NCBI RefSeq assembly: GCF_001613545.1
Contig: NZ_BDCO01000003.1
Coordinates: 620,001 to 684,000 of the forward strand
Direction: 5' to 3'
DNA length: 64,000 bases
Source of the DNA: Terrimicrobium sacchariphilum
GTDB lineage: Bacteria; Verrucomicrobiota; Verrucomicrobiia; Chthoniobacterales; Terrimicrobiaceae
The notes below the pieces were generated by a model. That model ran no database searches. It saw only the letters and a list, made by a program, of their open reading frames with translations, and had not been told where the DNA came from. The translations under genes and the position numbers were made by a program. Of the stretch, positions 15,603 to 24,791 are shown piece after piece; the first letter of the stretch is position 1; each line of letters starts with the position of its first letter.

Positions 15603-18600
15603 ATGACTGCTCGCGCCCGAATTGTCTGCTTTTGCCTGCTGTTGACCCTTACCTTGGGAAGGGTTTCCCCTTCTTGGGCTCAGGATGTTTTCTATTCGGG
15701 AGCGGATAATGGTTTCTGGTTCACGCCGTCCAACTGGAGTTCGGGCGCAGTTCCTACCAGTGACAGTTCTTCCGAAACATACATAAACAATTTTAGCACG
15801 GTCCGGATCGACGCTGCGGGAGCAACGGCAAATAGGTTGAACATTGCAGTATTTTCGGGGGTCGGGACAGGAGATGGAGGGCTGATTGTGAGCGGTGATG
15901 GGCGATTGACGACGACATCGCTCTACGTGGGCGCCCGGGAAAACGGAACACTGTCGGTCATCGACGGAGGGCAGGTAATAGTCGCGCAAAATCTGGCTGT
16001 GGGCATTGGCGCTGGCGGAAATGGCAGCCTCACCGTGTTCGGCGCGGGATCCCTGTTTTCCTCGCTTGACCAGTTGGCTATAGGGACGTCGGGAGGTGAA
16101 GGTTTCCTGAAAGTTGAAGATGGAGGCAGGGTCGATCTGGCCTCGACGCTGACCGTGGGAGGTGTCAATGCGGGCTCGAAAGGGCACGTGCATTTGTATT
16201 CCGGCGGGATTCTCCAGGTTGCGTACATTCAGGAAACCGATGGCCAGGGAACGATTGATTTTGACGGAGGTATCCTGCAGGCCAGAGAAAACCAGTCGGA
16301 CTTTCTGCGGTCCTTTGAGGCGGGAGATGTGACCATCGGGAATGGCGGGGGCACGATCGATACGAACGGCTACAATATCGGCATCTCCTCCGTAATCGGT
16401 GGGACGGGTGCGTTGACCAAGATCGGAGCGGGGACACTCACGCTCTCCAATACTGCCAGCAACACCTTTAATGGCCTCATCGTGCGCGGCGGCAAGGTCG
16501 TGATCGATACGGCGGCGTGGGTGTATGGCTATGCGGGCGATGTGGTGCTTGGCAACAGCTCAAGTCCCGGTGCTGCTGACAGCGCGGAACTGGCAATTAC
16601 CGGAGATCAGCAGGCCGCCTCGTCCGGTCTCACCATTTATCAGGACGGCTTGCTCCGGGGAAGCGGGAGCGGCAATCGTATGTTCTATTCCTCCCTCACC
16701 ATGACAGGAGGACATGTTTTCCTGGACAGAAGTTTTCTCTTTTTGGAGGGCGGGCTGACGACGAATGCCTCGGCTGCGAGCGCATTGATCGATGGCTCCG
16801 GATTGTTCAAACTAGGTGGAAATCCGCGGACTTTCACGATAGCAGACGGTTCTGCGACCTATGATCTCAACGCTGTAGTGCAGTTGGACAACGGCGTCCT
16901 CGTGAAGGATGGCGCTGGAACCATGCGCATCGCAGGCAACAACTCCAGCAACTTTTCTGTCAACCTGAAGGCGGGCACGGTGGCTCTCGCCAATAATGGT
17001 GCGCTTGGCACGGGAGCCTTTGTGGTCGACGGCGGTACGATCACCCCGGATAGCGGGGATCGCTCGATTGCGAACAACATCACGCTGAACAGCGGGCTCA
17101 CGGTCGCCGGAAGTCTCGACGGCTCCGAGCGCAATATGACTCTTTCAGGCGTCATTTCCGGCTCCGGGGGGCTGACCAAGACTGGGAGCGGTTCCCTGAC
17201 CTTGAGCGGAGTCAATACATATACTGGCGGCACGCTGGTCACCGGGGGGCGGCTCATCGTTGCCAACAATAGTGGGCTTGGAAATCCTGGAGGCTTCGGA
17301 GACGCTGCCGCGGCATCGGGATCGACCGCTGTCATTCAAGTGAATTCCGGCATCACTGTGAACAAGGCCCTCGCAATGTCCAACGGCGGCACGATCGATA
17401 ATCGCGGTACGATCGTTTCGGGCTTCTTCGCAGGTGTCACAGGCTTGAACGGCGGGACCGTGCTGAACACCGGCTCGATCTCATCAACGAATGGAGATGG
17501 GGCGTACTTTGAGGCGGGTGCTGCAGGGTCGGTGACAAATACCGGCGGAACGATCCAGGGCAAAGGAGGAAACGGCGCGTGGCTGAAGGGCGGAGGGTCG
17601 ATCAAGAATGAAGAGGGAGGCCAGATACTTACCATTTCCACAGATTACGATGCCATCTGGATCGAGGGTGGCGCCGGTACGGTGGACAATCTTACAGGCA
17701 GCACCATCACCGGACGCTACAATGGCGTGACTCTGGTCGATGGGGGCACCATCACCAATAGCGGTAACAGCACGATTCAAACGACGGGCAATGGCGGCCA
17801 GAATGGCATCCAGGGAAGCGATGCGGCGGTAACAGTCAATAATCTCGACACGTCGACGATCAGCGGTCGTCTTCGCGGGGTATGGCTGGACGCGGGCGGC
17901 ACCGTTTTAAATGAAGGCACCATTTCGAACACGGCGACCTCGGGGTCGAATATTGCCGGAGTGCGGTTTTCCACCACGGCTGCGACCTTGATCAACAAGG
18001 GAACCATTAACGGTGGAGTGCTAATGGCGAATCAGGCCCATACAGCCACGCTCTTCTCCGGGTCAAAGATCAATGGAGCCCTCAACATGGGCACGAGTGC
18101 CTCGGCAGCCTTGAAACTGGACGGCACGGGCTCGCAGTTGCTCTCCGACGCTGTCACAGGTGCGATCACTTTTCGCGGCGCGCTTTCCAAGCTCGGTTTC
18201 GGCACGTGGACTCTCGACAAAAGCCTGACCTCGGTTGCCAGCACCGACATCCAGGCGGGAATATTGAAGGTGAACTCCACACTCAGCGGAAGCACCTCGG
18301 TGCGGTCGGGTGCGACGCTCGGAGGCTCGGGAACACTCTCGGGCGCGGTGACCGTGGAAGATGGCGGCATCATCGCGGCGGGAAACAGCCCGGGAGTTCT
18401 CACCCTTGGCTCTCTGGACCTAAGCAATGCCTCCCTCCTGAACTTTGAGCTGGGCAATCCCTCGAGCGACCGGATCGACGTGGGCGGATTGCTGAATCTC
18501 GACGGTGTTCTCAATGTTACTGCCGTCACGGGTTTCGGGGCGGGCACCTATCGCCTGTTCAATTACGGCTCTTTGACGAACGACGGATTGGCCTTTGGCA

Positions 18601-21600
18601 GTGTCGCCATGCCTTTCGAGTACCAGATCGATCTCAGTACACCGGGGCAGATCAATCTCGTCGTCACCGCCGCCGAGTGGCAGTATTGGGATGACAGCCA
18701 GACGACACCCAATGGGACCATCGAAGGCGGCTCGGGGGTCTGGGATACGGGCACGACAAACTGGACCAGCTCGAGCGGCAATGCGAATGCGGCGTGGAAC
18801 GGCTCTGTGGGGGCTGTCTTCAAGGGCGCGGCGGGTACCGTGACGATCGCCGACGGCGCGACGGTCACGACTCCGGCGATGAGTTTCCAGGTCGACGGCT
18901 ATACGATTGCCGGGACAGGCACGGGAAATCTCCAATTGGCGGGAGATGGCGCAATCGAGGTTTTTGGCGGCGCGACGGCGACCATCAGAGCAAAGATCAC
19001 GGACGGTCAGTTGGATAAACGTCAGGCCGGGACGCTCGTTCTTTCCGGCGAAAATAACTACGCGGGCGGCACCACCATCTCGGCAGGAACGATCTCCGCG
19101 CAGAACGATTCCGCCCTGGGAACGGGTGCGGTGACGATTGCCAACGGAGCGAGGCTTTCCGTAGATACGACTCAGCTCCTGATTGGAGGTCTCAGTGGCG
19201 TCGCCGGCTCCCAGGTCATCCTGGATAATGGGAATGCGATGGGCATCGACCTAGCGTCTGGCTCCTCGACCTTTGCGGGAAATATCACCGGCTCGCTTTA
19301 TGGTTTCCTCGTGAAATTGGGCGCGGGCACCCAGGTGCTCAGCGGGAATAACACCTTCGCGGGACAAGTTGATGTTTTTGGCGGCGAACTCGTATTTGCC
19401 AGCAACATGGCGCTGAGCTCCAATGCCTACCTCGGAGCGCAATTCGGGCAGGCGACAATCGCGGGTGTCGATTTGACGGTGGCCCAGCTCATCGGCAGCA
19501 CCGGCTCCATCGTGCTGAATGGCGGTTCCCTGACACTCGGAGGAGCCAATGCGGCAAACACCTTTGGCGGCGCGGTAAGCGGGACGGGTGCATTGATCAT
19601 GGACGGTGGCAACTCGTCCACGCAGACCATCTCCGGAGCCAATACCTACAGCGGAGGCACGACGGTGAAGAGCGGTACGCTGGCCCTGTCCGGCAATGGT
19701 TCACTCCTCTCAACCGGGGCGCTATCGGTGGATACGAACGGAACGTTCAATATCTCGGCGCTGAGCGGCAGTGCGACCACGGTCGGAGACTTGTCCAACG
19801 CGGGGAGCATCGTGCTCGGGGCGAAAAATCTGATCTTTGGCGCGGGTGGCAATACCACGCTTTCCGGAAGCATCACGGGAACTGGCGGGCTGACCAAGCA
19901 AGGGGCAGGGACGGTACGCATCACCTCGGCGAACCTTTACAGCGGCGGCACCACCGTCAATGCAGGAGTGCTCGAAACCGCCAACGCTGCGGCTCTCGGC
20001 ACTGGCGCGCTGACCTTGGGCGGCAATGGAATGGTCGCGCTTGATAGCGGCACGACGCTATCGGTCCAGGCTCTCAATTGGCAGAGCGGCGGAACCTTCC
20101 GGTTTTCACTGGGCTCGGTCACCGCCTCGACCCCGTATGTCTCAATCAGCTCTCTGCTCTCGCAGGGTGGGACGGGGGTATTCAGCTTTACCGATGGTGG
20201 TTTCCAGGGAAACACGACCTATGATCTGCTTACCTTCGACAGCACCTCAGCGGTCGATGCGTCGCTCTTCACCGCCAACATGGTCTCCGGTTTAGGCGGT
20301 ATCTTCGTTGTCCGGGATAATGGTGACGGAACGTCGACGCTCACCGTCCGCTACAGTGGCAGTGCCCAGAGTAATGTCATCAACAACTACGCTCCCGACT
20401 GGACTCCCCGGAATGCAGATTTTCTCGTTAACGGCAATGTCCAGTCTCTCGCGGGCAACCAGCAGGTGAATTCGCTCACTTTTGGAAATGGCTCAAATCT
20501 CGACATTCTGGGGCTGCTCCAGGTTACCTCCGGGCAGCTCAACGTGCCGCAGGGGCTGGCCTCCATTTCCGGCGGGACTTTGTTTTTGCCCGACGCACTG
20601 ATCAAGCTGGGTGCGGGTCAGCTCAACCTGCTCGGCTATGTGCTGGCCAATGGCAATGGCTACGTGCAGGACGGAACGCTCTCGGTCAACGGAGTGCTCA
20701 GCCTCAAACAACTGATCGTGCAGTTTGGCGCGATCCTTAAAGGAGCAGGAACGATCATCGGCGATGTGCTGAACCAGGGAACCGTGGCGCCGGGCAATTC
20801 GCCGGGGACGTTGACCATCGCGGGCAACTTTACGCAGACCGGCACGGGTGATTTGCAGATCGAGGTGGCGAGCTCGAGTGTCTTTGACCAACTGGTCGTC
20901 ACCGGAACAGCCAGCCTCGGAGGTACTCTGGCCGTGCAGAGCTACAATGGCTTTCAGTTCGCCTACGGGCAGCAGTTCAACTTCCTGCAAGCGGGCAACA
21001 TCATGGGAAGCTTTGATTCCATCACGATGCCCGATCCGGAAATCTTCCGCGGACGGTTTCTGAGCAATGCAACGACAGGCACGTTGTTGGTGGCGCCGAC
21101 CAGCTACACTCTTGTCGCGGAGACGCAGAACCAGCGGAACGTGGCCCATGCGCTCGATAGCTACATCCCTGCGACGAGCGGAGATCGGGAGGCGGTGAGC
21201 ATTGCGCTCGATCTCCAGACTGCGGAGCAGTATCCGGCGGCGTTTGACGCGATTGCCCCCGGCTACTACGAGACGCTGACCGATACGACGATCGAGCAGG
21301 CAACGGCGCAAAATCAATTTGTTGCCCAACGCCTCAGTGCGGTGCGTCTTGGAGCGCGCGGCTTTCAGGCCATCGGCATCGAGGCTCCTCTTGTCAACGA
21401 TCGCAATGGCAAGAATGTCCTCGATGCGAAGGATGGCAAAGACTTGCTTACTCCCTCGCCGGACAACAAATGGGGCGTGTGGGCGCTTGGCAATGGCATC
21501 TTCTCCAAGGTGACCAGCGTGAGCCAGATCCCGAACTACCGCTTCCAGAGCGGCGGATTCCTGGTCGGTGCGGATTACGCCTGGAGCGAGAACTTCGCCA

Positions 21601-22301
21601 CCGGTGTCTTCGGCGGATACCAGGGGACGTATGCGAAGTACGGCAATGGCAGCATGTCGTCCGTGAACTCTGCGCTCTTCGGCGGCTACGCGACCTATCA
21701 GAATGGCGGCTTCTACAGCGACGCCATCGTGAGCGGCGGATACAATGGCTATATCGCCAAGCGCGCCATCCAATTTAGCACGATCGACCGCACAGCCCGG
21801 GCGAACCCGGATGGCGGGCAGTTCTCGACTTATCTCGATGCCGGGCATGACTGGCAGGTGGGCGGCTTTACCTTTGGGCCGCTCGTGAGCGCACAATACA
21901 CGTATGCAGGCATCGCTCCGTTTTCGGAAACCGGCGCCGACAGCCTCGACCTGCGGCTTGAGCAACAGAATGCCAACAGTCTGCGCACCAATGTTGGCGG
22001 ACGTATTGCCTACACCTGGAATGCCGGATCCCATGTCGTCCTGATCCCCGAGGTGCGGATGTTCTGGCAGCACGAGTATCTGCAAAACTCGACCGCCATC
22101 GGCGCCAGTCTCGATGGCGGGGCCGGGGAGTCCTTTGACTACATGACCACTGTGCCGGGGCGCGACAGCGTATTTGCCGGCGCGGGCGTGAGCGCGCAGT
22201 TCGGCGAGGATTTCAACGCCTTCGTGTATTACAATACGGACTTCGGTCGTCAGGATTACTTGAGCCAGATGATCTCCACCGGCCTAGGCTGGAAGTTTTA
22301 G
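15603..22301 (+). CDS. Giant autotransporter with T5SS/PEP-CTERM-associated and beta-strand (PATR) repeats
   Basis: About 2232 residues from ATG 15603, which begins a signal peptide (MTARARIVCFCLLLTLTLGR, ending ..SWAQD); a TTG start at 15516 would only add an unrelated leader. The passenger opens with a W..NW module, then repeats such as LYVGARENGTLSVIDGGQV and LAVGIGAGGNGSLTVFGAGS (T5SS/PEP-CTERM-associated repeats). Many autotransporter-associated beta-strand repeats follow (GGTGALTKIGAGTLTLSN, GSGGLTKTGSGSLTLSGVNT, GTGGLTKQGAGTVRITS). A second W..NW module sits near 18680-18900, as if the passenger were assembled from two units. The last ~270 residues, from WGVWALGNG, form the outer-membrane autotransporter beta-barrel and end in aromatic Phe (GLGWKF). 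Predicted surface adhesin or structural fibre; the ligand is unknown. Few or no cysteines, as usual for passengers. Confidence 0.93.
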   Translation: MTARARIVCFCLLLTLTLGRVSPSWAQDVFYSGADNGFWFTPSNWSSGAVPTSDSSSETYINNFSTVRIDAAGATANRLNIAVFSGVGTGDGGLIVSGDGRLTTTSLYVGARENGTLSVIDGGQVIVAQNLAVGIGAGGNGSLTVFGAGSLFSSLDQLAIGTSGGEGFLKVEDGGRVDLASTLTVGGVNAGSKGHVHLYSGGILQVAYIQETDGQGTIDFDGGILQARENQSDFLRSFEAGDVTIGNGGGTIDTNGYNIGISSVIGGTGALTKIGAGTLTLSNTASNTFNGLIVRGGKVVIDTAAWVYGYAGDVVLGNSSSPGAADSAELAITGDQQAASSGLTIYQDGLLRGSGSGNRMFYSSLTMTGGHVFLDRSFLFLEGGLTTNASAASALIDGSGLFKLGGNPRTFTIADGSATYDLNAVVQLDNGVLVKDGAGTMRIAGNNSSNFSVNLKAGTVALANNGALGTGAFVVDGGTITPDSGDRSIANNITLNSGLTVAGSLDGSERNMTLSGVISGSGGLTKTGSGSLTLSGVNTYTGGTLVTGGRLIVANNSGLGNPGGFGDAAAASGSTAVIQVNSGITVNKALAMSNGGTIDNRGTIVSGFFAGVTGLNGGTVLNTGSISSTNGDGAYFEAGAAGSVTNTGGTIQGKGGNGAWLKGGGSIKNEEGGQILTISTDYDAIWIEGGAGTVDNLTGSTITGRYNGVTLVDGGTITNSGNSTIQTTGNGGQNGIQGSDAAVTVNNLDTSTISGRLRGVWLDAGGTVLNEGTISNTATSGSNIAGVRFSTTAATLINKGTINGGVLMANQAHTATLFSGSKINGALNMGTSASAALKLDGTGSQLLSDAVTGAITFRGALSKLGFGTWTLDKSLTSVASTDIQAGILKVNSTLSGSTSVRSGATLGGSGTLSGAVTVEDGGIIAAGNSPGVLTLGSLDLSNASLLNFELGNPSSDRIDVGGLLNLDGVLNVTAVTGFGAGTYRLFNYGSLTNDGLAFGSVAMPFEYQIDLSTPGQINLVVTAAEWQYWDDSQTTPNGTIEGGSGVWDTGTTNWTSSSGNANAAWNGSVGAVFKGAAGTVTIADGATVTTPAMSFQVDGYTIAGTGTGNLQLAGDGAIEVFGGATATIRAKITDGQLDKRQAGTLVLSGENNYAGGTTISAGTISAQNDSALGTGAVTIANGARLSVDTTQLLIGGLSGVAGSQVILDNGNAMGIDLASGSSTFAGNITGSLYGFLVKLGAGTQVLSGNNTFAGQVDVFGGELVFASNMALSSNAYLGAQFGQATIAGVDLTVAQLIGSTGSIVLNGGSLTLGGANAANTFGGAVSGTGALIMDGGNSSTQTISGANTYSGGTTVKSGTLALSGNGSLLSTGALSVDTNGTFNISALSGSATTVGDLSNAGSIVLGAKNLIFGAGGNTTLSGSITGTGGLTKQGAGTVRITSANLYSGGTTVNAGVLETANAAALGTGALTLGGNGMVALDSGTTLSVQALNWQSGGTFRFSLGSVTASTPYVSISSLLSQGGTGVFSFTDGGFQGNTTYDLLTFDSTSAVDASLFTANMVSGLGGIFVVRDNGDGTSTLTVRYSGSAQSNVINNYAPDWTPRNADFLVNGNVQSLAGNQQVNSLTFGNGSNLDILGLLQVTSGQLNVPQGLASISGGTLFLPDALIKLGAGQLNLLGYVLANGNGYVQDGTLSVNGVLSLKQLIVQFGAILKGAGTIIGDVLNQGTVAPGNSPGTLTIAGNFTQTGTGDLQIEVASSSVFDQLVVTGTASLGGTLAVQSYNGFQFAYGQQFNFLQAGNIMGSFDSITMPDPEIFRGRFLSNATTGTLLVAPTSYTLVAETQNQRNVAHALDSYIPATSGDREAVSIALDLQTAEQYPAAFDAIAPGYYETLTDTTIEQATAQNQFVAQRLSAVRLGARGFQAIGIEAPLVNDRNGKNVLDAKDGKDLLTPSPDNKWGVWALGNGIFSKVTSVSQIPNYRFQSGGFLVGADYAWSENFATGVFGGYQGTYAKYGNGSMSSVNSALFGGYATYQNGGFYSDAIVSGGYNGYIAKRAIQFSTIDRTARANPDGGQFSTYLDAGHDWQVGGFTFGPLVSAQYTYAGIAPFSETGADSLDLRLEQQNANSLRTNVGGRIAYTWNAGSHVVLIPEVRMFWQHEYLQNSTAIGASLDGGAGESFDYMTTVPGRDSVFAGAGVSAQFGEDFNAFVYYNTDFGRQDYLSQMISTGLGWKF

Positions 22302-22309
22302 CAAACAGG

Positions 22310-22350
22310 CGAAAGGCGGGATCTTGGGGCGGGTCCCGCTTTTCGTTTTT
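22310..22350 (+). terminator. Factor-independent terminator of the autotransporter gene
   Basis: A 12-bp stem (CGAAAGGCGGGA against TCCCGCTTTTCG, one G-T wobble) with a 12-base loop is followed by TTTTT. It begins 9 bases after the autotransporter stop codon. Confidence 0.85.
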
Positions 22351-22385
22351 CCGTCAGCCGGGTCACCTGCTAGAGTTTCCGCGTT

Positions 22386-22883
22386 TTGGTTGATCCTTCC
22401 GTCATCTGGTTTTGCGCCACGCCCGCGATGCTGCCCGGCTTTGCCATGCTGGTGGAGGGGGTGGTTTTCCTTTTCTATTCACTCGAGGCAAAAGGCACGA
22501 TCATCGCTTATGAGGGAATTGATGATTCGGTGGAGCGGATGCTTACTCCGAAGGTCGAGTTCGTCGATGGAAACGGAAGGCTCCGTCGTGTGGTGTGTGG
22601 CGTCGGCCGGAGTTCTCCCCTCGGGATCGGCACCGCGGTACGGATCAGATACGACGCTAGATATCCGGATGAAGCGCGGATCCTCACCGTGGTGGATTAT
22701 TGGCTTCCGCCCTGCGCGATATGGTTTTTTGGATTCCTGATTTACCTGGCGATCCTCGATGCCTCCGGCGCTTGGTCCGCGCGTCCCGATATGGCAAAAT
22801 GGGCTTTTCCCGTGCTTTTGGGAGTTCCTTTGCTCACCGGGATCGTCGGGGTCTGGAAATGGCGGCAGCGCGGTAGAGCCTGA
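22386..22883 (+). CDS. DUF3592 membrane protein
   Basis: 165 residues from a TTG start. An N-terminal transmembrane helix (CATPAMLPGFAMLVEGVVFL) is followed by a ~70-residue beta domain with the DUF3592 pattern: KGTIIAYEG, PKVEFVDGNGRLRRV, GTAVRIRYDARYPDEARIL. Two further helices (YWLPPCAIWFFGFLIYLAIL and FPVLLGVPLLTGIVGVW) close the protein. The family is widespread and uncharacterised. It stands after the autotransporter terminator as its own unit. An ATG at 22428 is an alternative start but would cut into the first helix. Confidence 0.78.
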   Translation: MVDPSVIWFCATPAMLPGFAMLVEGVVFLFYSLEAKGTIIAYEGIDDSVERMLTPKVEFVDGNGRLRRVVCGVGRSSPLGIGTAVRIRYDARYPDEARILTVVDYWLPPCAIWFFGFLIYLAILDASGAWSARPDMAKWAFPVLLGVPLLTGIVGVWKWRQRGRA

Positions 22884-22944
22884 CACCCGGGACGTGGGAT
22901 GTTGACACTATCTCGCGTTGCGGAAAGCGAGGAAAGCGCCGCAC

Positions 22945-23580
22945 TTACGCCGCGCTCTGCCGGATCAGACCGCGGAAGACCCCGGCAATGGAAACCGACT
23001 CGGCGGGCATGGAAAGGTCCGGGTACTTCGGATTACTCGCGCGAAGGGTAACCGTTTCCTTGTCGACGTAGATGTGCTTGAGCGTCGACTCGTAGGATTC
23101 GCCGACGAGGACGGCGGCGATTTCTCCCTGGCGGGCTTCGACGCCCGGGCGCAAAAGCACCTTGTCTCCATCGAGGATGCCGTCTCCGATCATGGAATCG
23201 CCCTTCACGCGCAGGAGGAAGTCTCCATCGCGATAGGGGAAAAGCTCCTCGGGCTCCACGAAATCATCCGCCTGCTGCAGCGCCTCGGTGAGCGGACCTG
23301 CGGGAATGAAGCCAAGGAGTGGGATGCCTCCCGCGCCGATGGCCATGCGGCCCTGAGTGGTGAGCCGGGCGACTCGGGATCGACCGCGCGCTCCACCGCC
23401 TTGCAGGAGGAGAAAGCCCTTGCGCTCCATGAGGTGCAGCGTGGCGGTGAGACTGCTTTCGGCGGCGTATCCCAGATTGCGCACGAGGTCGCTGACAAAT
23501 GCCGGCTCATGTCGTCGCTCCAGATTCAGGATGGCTCGGGCGATCCGTTCATGCGTGGGCGTCAACGATGATGTGCGCAT
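22945..23580 (-). CDS. lexA: LexA-type SOS repressor / S24 autopeptidase
   Basis: 211 residues from ATG 23580 (an upstream start at 23631 only adds an unconserved leader). The N-terminal winged HTH is recognisable but diverged (LTPTHERIARAILNLERRHE, FVSDLVRNLGYAAESSLTAT). A hinge with the cleavage-type Ala-Gly (LLGFIPAGPL) comes next, then the S24 protease domain with Ser in GDSMIGDGILDGD and Lys 39 residues later in STLKHIY. LexA represses DNA-damage genes and cleaves itself when RecA filaments form. No canonical SOS box was found upstream, but the verrucomicrobial operator may differ. The small ORF 23714-23908 is divergent from it. Confidence 0.88.
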   Translation of the reverse strand: MRTSSLTPTHERIARAILNLERRHEPAFVSDLVRNLGYAAESSLTATLHLMERKGFLLLQGGGARGRSRVARLTTQGRMAIGAGGIPLLGFIPAGPLTEALQQADDFVEPEELFPYRDGDFLLRVKGDSMIGDGILDGDKVLLRPGVEARQGEIAAVLVGESYESTLKHIYVDKETVTLRASNPKYPDLSMPAESVSIAGVFRGLIRQSAA

Positions 23581-23713
23581 ATCGTGTATATTCACGAGCG
23601 CGGCGCGATTGGCAAATGCTTTTCTTCGCAAACTTCGCGAAATGCGATTGTCACGGGAACGTTACAATGGTTTTAGTTGTGGAGGGAAATATTTCAGGGA
23701 GGGTTTCAAGGGT

Positions 23714-23908
23714 ATGCCACAGGACAAATCTGGCAGCAAAAACGAGGTGAGTTTTCGCAAGTCACGGAGGGAAATCCGGGCGGAGCTTCGGCGTCTCATC
23801 AAGAACGAGGGTGTGCCAGAAAGTTTGCCAGAGCGGAAAGCCGAGGTAGCCTCGGCGGTCAGTGCAAAAAATTCACACGATTCTCACGCATCCCGGCGGT
23901 GCGCATAA
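23714..23908 (+). CDS. Possible small charged protein upstream of MYG1
   Basis: 64 residues, very rich in Lys, Arg, Glu and Ser (KSRREIRAELRRLIKNEGVP), predicted helical. A GGAGGG sequence lies about 13 bases before the ATG. It overlaps the start of the following MYG1 gene by 47 bases in another frame, which would be unusually long for coupling. No family recognised. It may be a genuine short gene or the non-coding leader of the MYG1 transcript. Confidence 0.3.
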   Translation: MPQDKSGSKNEVSFRKSRREIRAELRRLIKNEGVPESLPERKAEVASAVSAKNSHDSHASRRCA

Positions 23909-24734
23909 AGACGAGTTCCTGGCCTGCTGCGTTCTCGTCGCCCTGACCCAGGCGCCGATCATCCGGCGTGAACCGACGACGGACGAACTGGCCGACCCGG
24001 GCATCGCCGTAGTCGATGTGGGGCATGAACATGCCCCTGATCGGCATAACTTCGATCACCATCAATTCCCCGCGGATCATCCGCCGATCTGTTCGCTCTC
24101 CCTGGTCCTGGAGCATCTGGGACTGCACGAGGACGCGAAGGTTTTTTGTGACTGGCTGGAAGCCGCGGAGTGGTTTGATTCCCGCGGCCCGCACGAGACG
24201 GCAAAGTGGCTCGGTGTTTCCCGGGACACCCTGGATCGGCTCATCTCCCCGGTTGATATCACGCTTCTGCGGCGATTTGCCCTGGGAACCCGGTTTGAGT
24301 CTACTGATGCCATCTGGCAGGTGATGCGCATGGTGGGCGAGGATCTGCTCGAGTACGTGCATTCGTTGCGCGAGCGTTTGGACTTCATCGGACGTCATGC
24401 CGAGGTCTGGGAGATTCCGGTGGCGGAGGGGGCTGCATTGCGGGTTTTGTACATGCCGCGTACGACTCCGAGCGTGGACGAGCCATCCTTTGGCCTCGAC
24501 CGTTACATCCAGTCAAAGGGGCTGGAAATTGCGGCCCTGGTTTATCCGGATCGACGCGGAACCGGCTACGGGCTTTCCCGCCATAATGACCATCGGGGAT
24601 TTGATTTCACCAGGCTAAGCGGTCATGAGTTAGTTCACTTTGCCCACGCCCGCGGTTTCGTCGCCAAGACCTCTGCGACTTCGGTGGCCGATCTGAAGCT
24701 TCTTTTGGAACAGGCCCGCGCTTCGTCTTATTAA
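23862..24734 (+). CDS. MYG1 family (UPF0160) DHH-like phosphoesterase / exonuclease
   Basis: 290 residues from a GTG start at 23862, the point where the family's conserved N-terminus begins (ILTHPGGAHKDEFLACCVLV). Further motifs are VVDVGHEHAPDRHNFDHHQF and, near the C-terminus, GFDFTRLSGHELVHFAHARG. The metal-binding HKDE and DHH motifs are intact. The human member MYG1 is a 3'-5' RNA exonuclease; bacterial members are presumed nucleases but not well studied. It stands between lexA (divergent) and a TMEM43-like gene. Confidence 0.88.
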   Translation: MQKIHTILTHPGGAHKDEFLACCVLVALTQAPIIRREPTTDELADPGIAVVDVGHEHAPDRHNFDHHQFPADHPPICSLSLVLEHLGLHEDAKVFCDWLEAAEWFDSRGPHETAKWLGVSRDTLDRLISPVDITLLRRFALGTRFESTDAIWQVMRMVGEDLLEYVHSLRERLDFIGRHAEVWEIPVAEGAALRVLYMPRTTPSVDEPSFGLDRYIQSKGLEIAALVYPDRRGTGYGLSRHNDHRGFDFTRLSGHELVHFAHARGFVAKTSATSVADLKLLLEQARASSY

Positions 24735-24791
24735 TAGCTTTGCTCGGCATAAAGCTTGACCCTGTCGATCCGGCAGGGTTCTCCTCGGGCC

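Noticed and set aside
20493-22085. A 530-residue open frame on the minus strand
   Set aside because: It lies wholly antisense to the autotransporter and results from its GC-rich codons; the product has no family pattern.
23580-23720. Possible SOS box between lexA and MYG1
   Set aside because: No convincing inverted TGTTC/GAACA-like or CTGT/ACAG sequence could be found; left unannotated.
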